The notes below the pieces were generated by a model, which saw only the letters and a program-made list of their open reading frames with translations, had not been told where the DNA came from and ran no database searches. The position numbers and the translations under genes were made by a program. Source: Fontisubflavum oceani (lineage in GTDB: Bacteria; Pseudomonadota; Alphaproteobacteria; Rhodobacterales; Rhodobacteraceae). Taken from it: DNA of 64,000 nt. Below are positions 6,961 to 16,205 of the stretch, in pieces. How positions within the stretch are numbered: position 1 is the first letter of the stretch; each line of letters opens with the position of its first letter. The stretch covers positions 744,001-808,000 of the forward strand of contig NZ_CP129111.1 in the NCBI RefSeq assembly GCF_030407165.1. The letters are read 5' to 3'.

Positions 6961-8933
6961 TCCGCAGCCACCTTCTGCACCGCATCCGTTGCGGCGATTG
7001 CGGCATCGCGAATCTCCAATGTCGCGGTGATCTTGCCCTTGCGCCCATCCTCATAGGTCACTTCAGTTTCGGTATAGACGCTGTCCGATCCGTCATAGAG
7101 TGCGGTGATCAGGTCCGCGAACTTGTCTTCAATGATCCGGCGGCGCACCTTCCGGGTCCGGGTCAGCTCGCCATCATCCGCGTCCAACTCCTTGTGCAGC
7201 ACCAAGAAGCGATGGATTTGACAGCCCGAGAGCATCTCGTCCTGCGCCACGCTGCGGTTCACCTCTTCCACATGGGCTTGGATCGTATCCAAAACCTGCG
7301 GGTGGCCCGCCAGTTCCTGATACGACGCATAGGCGATGTTGTTCCGCTCGGCCCAGTTCCCCACCGCGGTCAGGTCGATATTGATGAAAGCGGTGCAGGT
7401 GTCGCGGTCACTGCCGAACACAACAGCCTCAAGGATATTCGGGAAGAATTTCAGCTTGTTCTCGACATATTTCGGCGCGAACAGACGACCATCGGCCATT
7501 TTGCCGACATCCTTGGCCCGGTCGATGATCCGCAAATGCCCCGTATCGGGCTCGATGAACCCGGCATCGCCGGTCGCGACCCAGTTTTCGGCGTCTTTGG
7601 TCGAGGCCGTGCTCTCGGCATTCTTGTAGTATTCCACAAACACGCCGGGCGAGCGGTAGAAGACCTCGCCATTATCCGCGATGCGAATCTCCACACCGGG
7701 GCTTGGCACACCAACCGTATCGGGGCGCACCTCATTGTCGGGCTGTTGGGTGATGAACACGCTCGCTTCGGTCTGACCGTAGAGCTGTTTCAGGTTGATC
7801 CCCATCGAGCGGTAGAAATCGAAAATCTCCGGTCCAATCGCCTCGCCCGCCGTGTAGCCAACGCGCACGCGGGTAAACCCAAGTGTGTTTTTCAGCGGCC
7901 CAAAGATCAGCAATTCGCCAAGCTGATATTTCAACTTATCCATCGCGCCGACCGGCTTGCCGTCAAGCAGCGCGGGGCCGACCTTCTTCGCGTGATCCAT
8001 GAAGTAATGGAACATGCGCTTTTTGAAAGCGCCGGCATCTTCCATCCGGATCATCACATTGGTCAGCTGTGTCTCAAACACGCGCGGCGGGGCGAAGTAA
8101 TAAGTCGGCCCGATCTCGCGCAGGTTGGTCATCATCGTCTCGGGGCTTTCGGGGCAGTTCACGCAGAACCCCGTCCACATCGCCTGCCCGATGGAGAAGA
8201 TGAAATCGCCAACCCAAGCCATGGGCAGATAGGCCAACACCTCATCGCCTTCGCGCAGATGATCGAACTCGGCGGAGTTTTTCGAGGTCTCGATGATGTT
8301 CTGATTGCTGAGCACCACCCCCTTGGGCTTCCCCGTGGTCCCCGAGGTGTAGAGCATCACGCAGGTGCTGTCCCATTTCAGCTCGGCCTCGCGGGCCGCG
8401 AGTTCCTTTTCAAACCGCTCATGGGCCGCACGGCCCTCGGCCTGTACGTCGGCCAATGCGTGCAGTTTCGTATGGTCGTATTTCCGCAAACCGCGAGCGT
8501 CTTGATAAACGATATGCTCGATCTGATGCACGGTCTCTTGCACCTCGATCACCTTATCGACCTGCTCCTGATCGCCGCAAATCACAAAGCGTGCACCGCA
8601 ATGCTCCAGCACATAGGCCATCTCTTCGGCGACAGCGTCTTGATAAAGTGGCACCGGCACCGCGCCGACTTTCTGCGCCGCAACCATCGACCAATAAAGC
8701 GCCGGCCGGTTCCGCCCGATCACCGCGATATGGTCGCCCCGATCCACGCCCAACGCCAAAAGACCGAAGGCGATCGCGTTGATCTCCTCTTCGGCCTCAC
8801 GCCAAGTCCAGCTTTGCCAAATCCCGAATTCTTTTTCGCGATACGCAGGTTTCGAACCGAACTGCGCGACGTTCCGCGCCAAAAGTGCGGGAACGGACTC
8901 GGGAATTCCCGCCGCCACGGATGCTTGTGCCAA
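6957..8933 (-). CDS. AMP-dependent long-chain acyl-CoA synthetase-like ligase (first gene of Liv-type operon)
   Basis: About 658 residues starting from a TTG at 8931-8933; GGGAGGAAGAAG ends just before it, and the longer upstream reading is out of character for the family. ANL-superfamily motifs are clear: P-loop MLYTSGTTGKPKG, YGQTEASVF (A5), ATGDAGFIEPDTGHLRIIDRAKD (A7/A8). The form is the larger FadD/ACSL type with the catalytic region near LTRTRKVRRRIIE rather than a simple lysine tail. The reaction is acid + ATP + CoA to acyl-CoA. Being the first gene of the transporter operon, it likely thio-esterifies the imported acid and keeps uptake pulling (inference). Exact substrate unknown. Confidence 0.9.
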   Translation of the reverse strand: MAQASVAAGIPESVPALLARNVAQFGSKPAYREKEFGIWQSWTWREAEEEINAIAFGLLALGVDRGDHIAVIGRNRPALYWSMVAAQKVGAVPVPLYQDAVAEEMAYVLEHCGARFVICGDQEQVDKVIEVQETVHQIEHIVYQDARGLRKYDHTKLHALADVQAEGRAAHERFEKELAAREAELKWDSTCVMLYTSGTTGKPKGVVLSNQNIIETSKNSAEFDHLREGDEVLAYLPMAWVGDFIFSIGQAMWTGFCVNCPESPETMMTNLREIGPTYYFAPPRVFETQLTNVMIRMEDAGAFKKRMFHYFMDHAKKVGPALLDGKPVGAMDKLKYQLGELLIFGPLKNTLGFTRVRVGYTAGEAIGPEIFDFYRSMGINLKQLYGQTEASVFITQQPDNEVRPDTVGVPSPGVEIRIADNGEVFYRSPGVFVEYYKNAESTASTKDAENWVATGDAGFIEPDTGHLRIIDRAKDVGKMADGRLFAPKYVENKLKFFPNILEAVVFGSDRDTCTAFINIDLTAVGNWAERNNIAYASYQELAGHPQVLDTIQAHVEEVNRSVAQDEMLSGCQIHRFLVLHKELDADDGELTRTRKVRRRIIEDKFADLITALYDGSDSVYTETEVTYEDGRKGKITATLEIRDAAIAATDAVQKVAAE

Positions 8934-9140
8934 ATCTTCTTCCTCCCTTTGTCGGCCATTGCCGACACCACGGGTCGCATAGCTCTGCGACTCTCGCCGC
9001 CTTACCGTGGCATGAAATCTTTCACGGTCAAACTTTTCCTGACTTTTTCCCAAACCTAACGAATTGTAACAGGCACCGTGCAGGGCTTGACGCGCGGTGT
9101 CCGCTGGTGCCAGCGATGAAAGAGGGAGGCCCGAGACAGC

Positions 9141-11062
9141 ATGCCCAGAGGCGATTTAACCAATCAGATGACGCGCGCGGGGCTGAACCTGATTCAGCAG
9201 GCGTTGACGATCTATGATGCCGATCTCCGCTTGGCAGTCGGCAATCGCCCCTTCCGCACGATGTTTGGCCTGCCGCAGCATCTGGTGACACCGGGCGCCA
9301 GTTTCGAAGACACGATCCGCTATCTCGTCACCCATGGCGAATATGGCGAGGTAGAGGATACCGAAGGGTTTGTCCGCGACCGGGTCGAGCAGGCGCGCGC
9401 CTTCGTGCCGCATTACATGGAGCGCCAACGCTCCAACGGCCGCACGATCAGCGTCGAGGGTTCCCCCTGCCCGACGGCGGATGGGTGACCGTCTATACCG
9501 ATATCACCGAGATCAAACGGCAAGAGAAACTGCTCCGCTCGCATTCCAAAGAACTGTCCGATCAGCTTTTGACGCATGCCGAACAACTGGCGCAGACCAA
9601 CCGCGAATTGGCCGCCACCAATGCGCAACTTGAGGAGGCCAAACGCGGACTGTCCGAGATGGAGGCGCGCATCCGCCTCACCACAGAGATGACGCCGGCC
9701 CATATCGCGCATGTGGATCGCGACCGGGTCTATACCTACACCAATCACCGCCTCTCCGAGATTCTGCCCGGGCGCCCGAAAGATGTGGTCGGCCTCGATA
9801 TGGGCCAAGCGCTTGGGATCAGTACCGCCGCACGGCTATCTCCGAATCTCGAACGCGCCCTGGCTGGCGAAGCAAGCGTTCTGGAGTTTACCGAGCCTGA
9901 CAGCGGTCGCCGCATCCGCACCGCCTTCACGCCGGATCAGGCGGCGGAGGGAGAGATCGTCGGCTGCTATCTGCTCTCCACCGATGTCACGGAAGAGGCG
10001 CAGGCGCGGGCGGCGCTGACCCAAACCCATAAACGCGAACTGGCCGCGCAATTGACCAGCGGTCTGGCGCATGATTTCGCCAATCTGCTGACGATCATCC
10101 TTGGCCTTCAGGGCCGCTTGGAAAAACTGCCCCTACCGGTTGAGGCGACCGAATTGACCGGCGCAACGAAATCTGCGGCGCGGCGCGGCGGTATGCTGCT
10201 CGACAAAATCGCCCGCATGTCGGGCCCGCGGGAGATTCACCCCACGCCCACCAACTTGGCCGAGATGCTCACGGCTTTCGCGCCGCTGGCCCGCGCGCCG
10301 CTGCCGGACGGGATCACGCTCACCATCGATGTGGACCTGCCGTCGCAACCGCTCCTGCTTGATGTCGGGTCCTTGCAAGACAGTCTTTTGAACTTGGTTT
10401 TGAACGCCCGGGACGCAATTGGCGCGGACCCAGGCGAGATCACGCTCCACGCCCATGCCGTCTCAGAAACCTGGCTGGAGATCACCGTCAGCGATACCGG
10501 GCCGGGCTTCACCGAGACCGCGCTTGACGCCGCGCTTGATCCGTTTTTCACGACCAAAGGCGAACACGGCTCGGGGCTTGGCCTGTCGATGGTCTATGAT
10601 CTAACGCAGCTCTCCGGCGGCACGGTGAAACTCTCCAATGGACCACGTGGGGCACAGGTGAGCTTGCGCCTGCCTCTTCGGCCCGCCGGTCAGGGTGACG
10701 CCCCGCATCTCGTTCTTCTTGTAGAAGACCAGGCTGAGCTGCGGATCACGATCCGCGATATGCTGACCGATCTCGGCCATCAGGTGATCGAGGCGGCCAG
10801 CGCCGAAGAGGCGCTTGGCCTTGCAGATCTGCCTGGGCTGACTTGGGTTCTTTCCGACATCAATCTCGAAGGTGAGACCGATGGCGTCGCCCTGTTAGAG
10901 CAAGTGGCCGCGCGCCACCCCGATATGCGCTTGGCGCTGACCACGGCCCTGCCGCATAGCGACCCGCTCCGCCAAAAAGGCGCGGCGCGCTGGCCGGTCC
11001 TCTCAAAGCCCATTGAACCCGCTGCACTGACCCATCTGGTCCATGCGGAGGCTGTCGCATGA
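9141..11062 (+). CDS. Hybrid PAS-domain sensor histidine kinase/response regulator, frameshifted
   Basis: Two adjacent readings make one protein of about 640 residues. The first (9141-9488) is a PAS domain (IYDADLRLAVGNRPFRTMF). The second begins TVYTDITEIKRQEKL, the normal end of that PAS domain. The break is a C5 run at 9463-9467; one extra C gives GSPLPDGGWVTVYTDIT, the canonical join. Then come a coiled coil, a second PAS domain, the phospho-acceptor helix around LAHDFANLLTIILG, N box NLVLNARDAIG, G boxes SDTGPGF and GSGLGLSMVY, and a C-terminal receiver (LLVEDQ, LSDINL, LSKP). There is no transmembrane segment, so it senses a cytoplasmic signal. It overlaps the downstream regulator by four bases. 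Confidence 0.88.
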
Positions 11063-11757
11063 GCGCTTTGGTCACCATCCTTGATGACGAGCCGCAGATT
11101 CGGACGATGCTCTCAGACGCACTCTCCGAGGCCGGGTTTCGCACCGCCGCCTATGCCCGCGCCACAGAGTTCGAGGCCGCTTTGCGCAGCGCCACGCCGG
11201 ATGTTTGCCTCGTCGATCTGGGCCTGCCCGATCGCGACGGCCTGGCCGTGGTCCATCGCCTCGCGCTCGAATCCGGCGCTGCGATTATCATCATCTCGGG
11301 CCGCGCCCAGGTCCAAGATCGGGTCACCGGGCTCGAACTCGGGGCCGATGACTACATCATCAAACCCTTCGACCCGGCGGAGGTCGTGGCCCGGGTCCGC
11401 GCGCGTCTTCGGCAGTCGAAACCCCGCGAGCAGGCCGGCAACACGGCGCAATTCAACGGTTGGACCGCCTATTTCGACCGCTATGTTCTGGTCGATGACG
11501 CTGGCGAAGAAATCGGGTTTTCCCATGCCGAGGGCGAGGTTCTCCGGCTCTTCCTTGATAGCCCGAAGCGGCTGATTTCTCGGCAACAAATGCAAGAAAC
11601 ACTTGGCGGCGCGGCGGGCGAAAGCTTTGACCGGGCGATGGATGTGCGCATCTCACGGCTCCGCACGAAACTCCGCGAAGACCCCAAGAACCCGCAACTG
11701 ATCAAGACGATCTACGGCGCCGGATATATCTTCCTCGGCGATGTGAGCTGGGGCTGA
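11059..11757 (+). CDS. OmpR/PhoB-family response regulator
   Basis: 232 residues. The receiver domain has the acidic pair D9-D10, phospho-acceptor D53 in LVDLGLPDRDG and the conserved lysine in YIIKPFD. The C-terminal winged helix is of OmpR type (LISRQQMQETLGG, AMDVRISRLRTKLREDP, IKTIYGAGYIF). Its ATG overlaps the stop of the hybrid kinase gene (ATGA), so the two form one two-component unit. No target promoter is evident, but the divergently transcribed acyl-CoA ligase/Liv operon begins about 200 bases upstream of the kinase and is a natural candidate target (inference). Confidence 0.93.
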   Translation: MSALVTILDDEPQIRTMLSDALSEAGFRTAAYARATEFEAALRSATPDVCLVDLGLPDRDGLAVVHRLALESGAAIIIISGRAQVQDRVTGLELGADDYIIKPFDPAEVVARVRARLRQSKPREQAGNTAQFNGWTAYFDRYVLVDDAGEEIGFSHAEGEVLRLFLDSPKRLISRQQMQETLGGAAGESFDRAMDVRISRLRTKLREDPKNPQLIKTIYGAGYIFLGDVSWG

Positions 11758-11770
11758 CCCCTGGCCGCCA

Positions 11771-12973
11771 TCAACGCGGTGCCAGGGCATCGGCTGCCGC
11801 TGCCAAGACCTTGAGGCCCGTCACCAAATCGGCCTCACCGGTATCTTCGGCAAAATCATGGCTGATCCCACCAATCGACGGCACAAACAGCATGCCGACC
11901 GGCATCAGATGCGAGACATTCGACGCATCATGCAACGCGCCCGACGGCATCGACCGCCAGCGCCCCGGTGCATGCACCTCCGCCGCAGCGCGCAAAGCGG
12001 CTTGCATACCCTCATCCATCGGCACGGGCGTCAAATCATGGCGCAGCCGGTCAGCCTCCACCTGCATGCCGGTCTCCGCGGCGACATCGGTCAGAACCTC
12101 GTCAATCACCCGCTCCATCCGGTCCAACCGATCCGCATCGCCATCGCGCCACTGGATGGTGAACACCGCCCGGCCCGGCACGATTGACGACGCATTGGGG
12201 TGCAATTGCATATGCCCAATCGTCCACACCGTTTGCGGTGTGACCACATTCGCGAAGCGCTCATTCAAGAGCCCGGCGATCCGCGCCGCACCCTGAAACG
12301 CATCCTGCCGCATCGCCATAGGCGTCGTGCCTGCGTGGTTTTGCTGACCCGTCACGGTCACCTGGATCTGACGTAAACCTACAATCGAGGTCACAACGCC
12401 AACGCTTTCTCCCACCTGGTCCAGAACCGGTCCCTGCTCGATATGCATCTCCAGAAACCCGGTGAACCGCGCAGGGTCGACGAAATCTTCTTGCATAAGA
12501 TGTGCCAAGCCTTGCCGCGCCTGGCCGAAGGTCAGTCCATCCGTGGCCGCGAAACCATCAGCTTCGGCCAGAGTCGTCCGCCCGGCCCAAAGATCGCTCC
12601 CGGTTAGTGCGCCGAACCGCCCCTCTTCATCCTGAAAACTGACCATCGAAATCGCCGGCCCGCCCGCCTCGACGGCGGCGCGGGCAATCTCCAACGCGGC
12701 AATCACGCCATAAGCCCCGTCGAGCCAACCGCCTTCGGGCTGCGTATCGGAATGCGAGCCAATTAGAAGCGAGCGCCCCTTGGCCAGGCCGAACACATTG
12801 CCAGCCGGGTCGACATGCGCGGTTAACCCGATGGCCTCGATCTGCGCCACCAACCATTCCCGCGCGGCGACATCCGGTTCGGAAAACGCGCGCCGCATCA
12901 CGCCATGCCCGGCGGCCCCAAAACTGCGCAGATGATGAAGGTCAGACAGAAAACGTGCGGGATCAGGGGTCAT
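11771..12973 (-). CDS. M20-family Zn-dependent amidohydrolase (allantoate/N-carbamoyl amino acid hydrolase type)
   Basis: 400 residues. Metal-ligand motifs of the hydantoinase/carbamoylase family are present: GSHSDTQPEGGWLDGAYGV (His and Asp), FQDEEGRFG (Glu), EMHIEQGPVLD (His) and GGISHDFAEDT near the C-terminus (His). The dimerisation-lid segment includes GQQNHAGTTPM with its substrate-contacting His. These enzymes hydrolyse N-carbamoyl-amino acids, ureido-glycolate-like compounds or allantoate. No purine or pyrimidine catabolic neighbours are present, so the substrate stays open. It converges on the response regulator gene, with 13 bases between stops. Confidence 0.88.
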   Translation of the reverse strand: MTPDPARFLSDLHHLRSFGAAGHGVMRRAFSEPDVAAREWLVAQIEAIGLTAHVDPAGNVFGLAKGRSLLIGSHSDTQPEGGWLDGAYGVIAALEIARAAVEAGGPAISMVSFQDEEGRFGALTGSDLWAGRTTLAEADGFAATDGLTFGQARQGLAHLMQEDFVDPARFTGFLEMHIEQGPVLDQVGESVGVVTSIVGLRQIQVTVTGQQNHAGTTPMAMRQDAFQGAARIAGLLNERFANVVTPQTVWTIGHMQLHPNASSIVPGRAVFTIQWRDGDADRLDRMERVIDEVLTDVAAETGMQVEADRLRHDLTPVPMDEGMQAALRAAAEVHAPGRWRSMPSGALHDASNVSHLMPVGMLFVPSIGGISHDFAEDTGEADLVTGLKVLAAAADALAPR

Positions 12974-13034
12974 GCGGGCTCTCTTGATTTGGGAACCCCC
13001 AAGACATGGCAGCAGATTATGCTATGGTCCAGCC

Positions 13035-13196
13035 ATGGACGTGACGGCACTCGCATTCTACGCGGCGGTCTGCGGGCTTCTGAGCTTGGCGGGCCCGCGC
13101 CTCGGCGCGCCGCTGACCCGGCTGGGGATCGGTGCGCTCGTCGGCATCGCGGCGGCGGCTCTGCTCCCGGCGATCCGGGCGCAGATCGGGCTTTGA
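13035..13196 (+). CDS. Small hydrophobic protein, unknown function
   Basis: 53 residues, mostly hydrophobic: MDVTALAFYAAVCGLLSLAG then a short Pro/Arg turn and IGALVGIAAAALLPAIRAQIG, giving two predicted membrane helices. The ATG at 13035 is chosen because the in-frame upstream extension is not hydrophobic and overlaps the amidohydrolase start. The ribosome-binding site is weak. It is divergent from the M20 gene and converges on fdhF, with four bases between the stops. No family recognised. Confidence 0.55.
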   Translation: MDVTALAFYAAVCGLLSLAGPRLGAPLTRLGIGALVGIAAAALLPAIRAQIGL

Positions 13197-13200
13197 ACCG

Positions 13201-15973
13201 CTACTCGGCCGCCACCTGATCTTCGACCACCTCAACCTTTACCGCGCAGAACTTGAACTCAGGGATTTTCCCGAACGGATCCAGCGCCGCGTTGGTCAAC
13301 AGATTCGCCGCCGCCTCGACATAAGCGAAGGGCAAGAACACCATATCCTCGGCGACATTCCGATCCGCCCGCGCCATGATCTCGATTGATCCGCGCCGCG
13401 TGCTGAGCCGCAACATCTCGCCCGGGCTGACGCCCAGCTTGCGGAGGGATTTCGGATGCAGCGAGCAATTCGCTTCCGGCTCCACCGCGTCGAGCACCGC
13501 CGAACGCCGTGTCATCGAGCCGGTATGCCAATGCTCCAACTGCCGCCCGGTGGTCAGGATCATCGGATACTCCGCATCCGGCACCTCATCGGGCGGGATC
13601 ACCGCGGCGGGGGTGAATTTCGCCCGCCCCTCGGCGCGCGGGAAGCCATCGCCGAACACAATCGCCTGGCCTGGGTCTTCCGAGCTGAGAGACGGGTATG
13701 TCACAGCGTTTTCACCCGCCAAGCGATCCCAGGTGATGTTGTCGAGCGAGGTCATGCCAAGCTTCATCTCGGCAAAGACATCGGAAGGGTGGGAATAGGT
13801 CCAGCCGAGGCCCAGGCGTTTCGCCAGCTCCACGGTGATCCACCAATCCTCTTGCGCCTCGCCCGGCGGCGGCACGGCGGGCCGCCCCATCTGCACCTGC
13901 CGGTTGGTGTTGGTCACCGTTCCCGACTTCTCGGCAAAGGCCGAGGCGGGCAGGATCACATCGGCATAATTGGCGGTTTCGGTAAGGAAAATATCCTGCA
14001 CCACCAGATGATCCAGCATCGCCAATGCCGCGCGCGCATGATCGACATCGGGGTCCGACATGGCCGGGTTTTCGCCCAGGATATACATGCCCTTGATCGT
14101 GCCGTCATGGATCGCCCCGACAATTTCCACCACCGTCAGACCCGGGTTCGGATTGATCTCAAAGCCCCAGAGATCGGCGAATTTCGACTGCACGTCATCG
14201 CTGCCAACCGCTTGATAATCCGGCAAAACCATGGGGATCAGCCCCGCATCGGAGGCGCCTTGCACGTTGTTCTGCCCGCGCAGCGGATGCAGCCCGCGCC
14301 GGGGCGGCCCACATGACCACACATCAGCGCCAGCGAGATCAGGCAGCGGGAGTTGTCTGTGCCATGAACATGTTGCGAGATGCCCATGCCCCAGAAAATC
14401 ATCCCCGCCTGCGCGGTCGCGAAGTCGCGCGCCACGGCGCGGATCACATCCGGCTCAATACCGCAGATCGGCGCCATCTTCTCCGGCGAGAAGCCTTTCA
14501 GATGGGCTTCTCCGCCTCCCAATTCTCGGTATAGGCGTCGATATACTGCTGATCATAGAGCCCTTCCTCTACGATCACATGACAGATCGCGTTCAACAGG
14601 CTCACATCCGCGCCGGGGCGGAATTGTAGGTTGTGCGTGGCATAACGCGAAAGTGCCTGACCGCGCGGGTCCATCACAATCAGCTTGCCGCCGCGCTTGG
14701 TGAACTGCTTGAAATAGGTCGCCGCCACGGGGTGGTTCCCCGCCGGGTTACACCCGATGACAATCGCCACATCGGCGTTTTCGATCTCGTTGAAGGTCGC
14801 GGTCACCGCGCCAGACCCGACATTCTCCATCAGCGCGGCCACCGAGGACGCGTGGCAAAGCCGGGTGCAATGATCCACATTGTTATGGCCAAAACCCTCG
14901 CGGATCAGCTTTTGGAACAGGTAGGCCTCTTCATTGGTGCATTTGGCCGAGCCGAAACCAGCAACGGTGTCGCCGCGTTCGTCGCGAAGCCGCGCCAGGC
15001 CGTTGGCGGCCGCATCAAGTGCCTCGTCCCAACTCGCCTCGCGGAAATGGGTCTGCCAATTGCCCGGGTCGACATTGAGGCCCTTCGCGGGTGCATCTTC
15101 GCGCCGGATCAGAGGTTTGGTCAGGCGATGCGGATGGTGGATGTAGTCGAAGCCGAACCGGCCTTTGACACAGAGACGGCCTTCATTTGCGGGGCCATTG
15201 ATGCCCTCGACATATTTCACCTTGCCGTCTTTGACCTTGAGCGACACCTGACAGCCGACGCCGCAGAAGGGGCAAATGCTCTCGACCTCTTCGTCAAAAT
15301 CCGCCCGGTCGCCGACCTGGTTTTCATCGACAACGCTGGACGGCATCAGCGCGCCGGTCGGGCAGGCCTGGACGCATTCGCCGCAGGCCACGCAGGTGCT
15401 CTCCCCCATCGGATCGTTAAAATCAAAGACCGGATAGCTGTCCTGCCCCCGGCCTGCCATGCCGATCACGTCATTGACCTGCACCTCGCGGCAGGCCCGA
15501 ACGCAGAGGCCGCACTGGATGCACGCGTCCAGATTGACCGACATCGCCACATGGCTGTCATCCAGAAGCGGGATGCGCCCTTCTTCGAGCTTGGGGAAGC
15601 GGCTTTGGTCAATGCCGTTCAACTCGGCCATGTCCCAGAGATGGGCGGATTTGTCATGCGCCACATCGCGCTCCGGCTGATCAGCGAGCAGCATTTCGAC
15701 CACCAGTTTCTGAGCATTTTTGGCGCGGCTCGACTCGGTGACGACAACCATCCCCTCGACCGGTTCGCGGATGCAGGAGGCGGCCAAAGTCCGCTCGCCC
15801 TCGATCTCCACCATACAGGCGCGGCAGTTGCCATCGGGGCGGTACCCGGGCGCGGGTTTGTGACACAAATGCGGGATCACCAGGCCACGGCCATTGGCCA
15901 CTTCCCAGATGGTTTCTCCGGGCTGCGCCTCGACTTCTTGGCCATCCAGCGTGAAGCGGATCATGTCACTCAT
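13201..15973 (-). CDS. fdhF: Formate dehydrogenase alpha subunit (FdhF/FdsA type), two frameshifts
   Basis: About 924 codons across two breaks. N-terminal [2Fe-2S] domain (VIPHLCHKPAPGYRPDGNCRAC), two ferredoxin-type [4Fe-4S] motifs (CIQCGLCVRACREV, CVACGECVQACPTGA), a third cluster at CPFCGVGC and the molybdopterin oxidoreductase domain. The active-site region reads HCTRLCHASSV, so it is a cysteine (not selenocysteine) enzyme. The first break is at about 14508 (a base is missing before HLKGFSPEKMAPICGI), the second at about 14293 (a base missing before LHPLRGQNNVQGASD). Both joins restore family-perfect sequence. It would oxidise formate to CO2. No fdsB/fdsG/fdhD genes lie beside it, so the electron-accepting subunits must be elsewhere or it acts alone. 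Confidence 0.9.
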
Positions 15974-16074
15974 ACGCGTATCTCCCTAAGCAGAGACACC
16001 CTATCGCAGATTCCCGCCCCCGCCAGTCCCAGTTCGCGACCGGGATAGGTCCAAATCCGGCATGACCGCATCTA

Positions 16075-16120
16075 AATAGGTTACGAAAATCGGCAGATGT
16101 CGCAATTTTTGTAACCTATT
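16075..16120. promoter_or_regulatory. Long inverted repeat in the fdhF / saccharopine-dehydrogenase divergent promoter region
   Basis: Two 16-base arms (16075-16090 and 16105-16120) are inverted copies with a single mismatch. The core is AATAGGTTAC paired with GTAACCTATT. The 14-base spacer puts arm centres 30 bases apart, about three helical turns. It is AT-rich against the GC-rich background and sits about 100 bases before fdhF and about 85 before the divergent gene, as expected for an operator controlling one or both. A transcribed hairpin is the alternative. Confidence 0.6.
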
Positions 16121-16205
16121 CTTGCCAAACAAGCCCTGATGCCCGCGCTTGCCGATGCGATTGCCCAGCCGTAAAACGCGTGGGCAACACCGAAGGACAT
16201 CGCCG

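Noticed and set aside
7194..9059. A 621-codon plus-strand frame opposite the acyl-CoA ligase
   Set aside because: Antisense shadow of a conserved ligase; composition dominated by His, Arg, Gly with no recognisable motif.
9072..9107. GGCACC ... GGTGCC inverted repeat before the sensor kinase as an operator
   Set aside because: Six-base arms with a long spacer are expected by chance in this GC-rich sequence.
9463..9467. Programmed frameshifting in the hybrid kinase gene
   Set aside because: No slippery heptamer with downstream stimulatory structure is evident, and the same kind of one-base loss recurs in unrelated genes, pointing to sequence error.
14633..16048. A 471-codon plus-strand frame opposite fdhF
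   Set aside because: Antisense to the iron-sulfur and molybdopterin domains of formate dehydrogenase; shadow composition.
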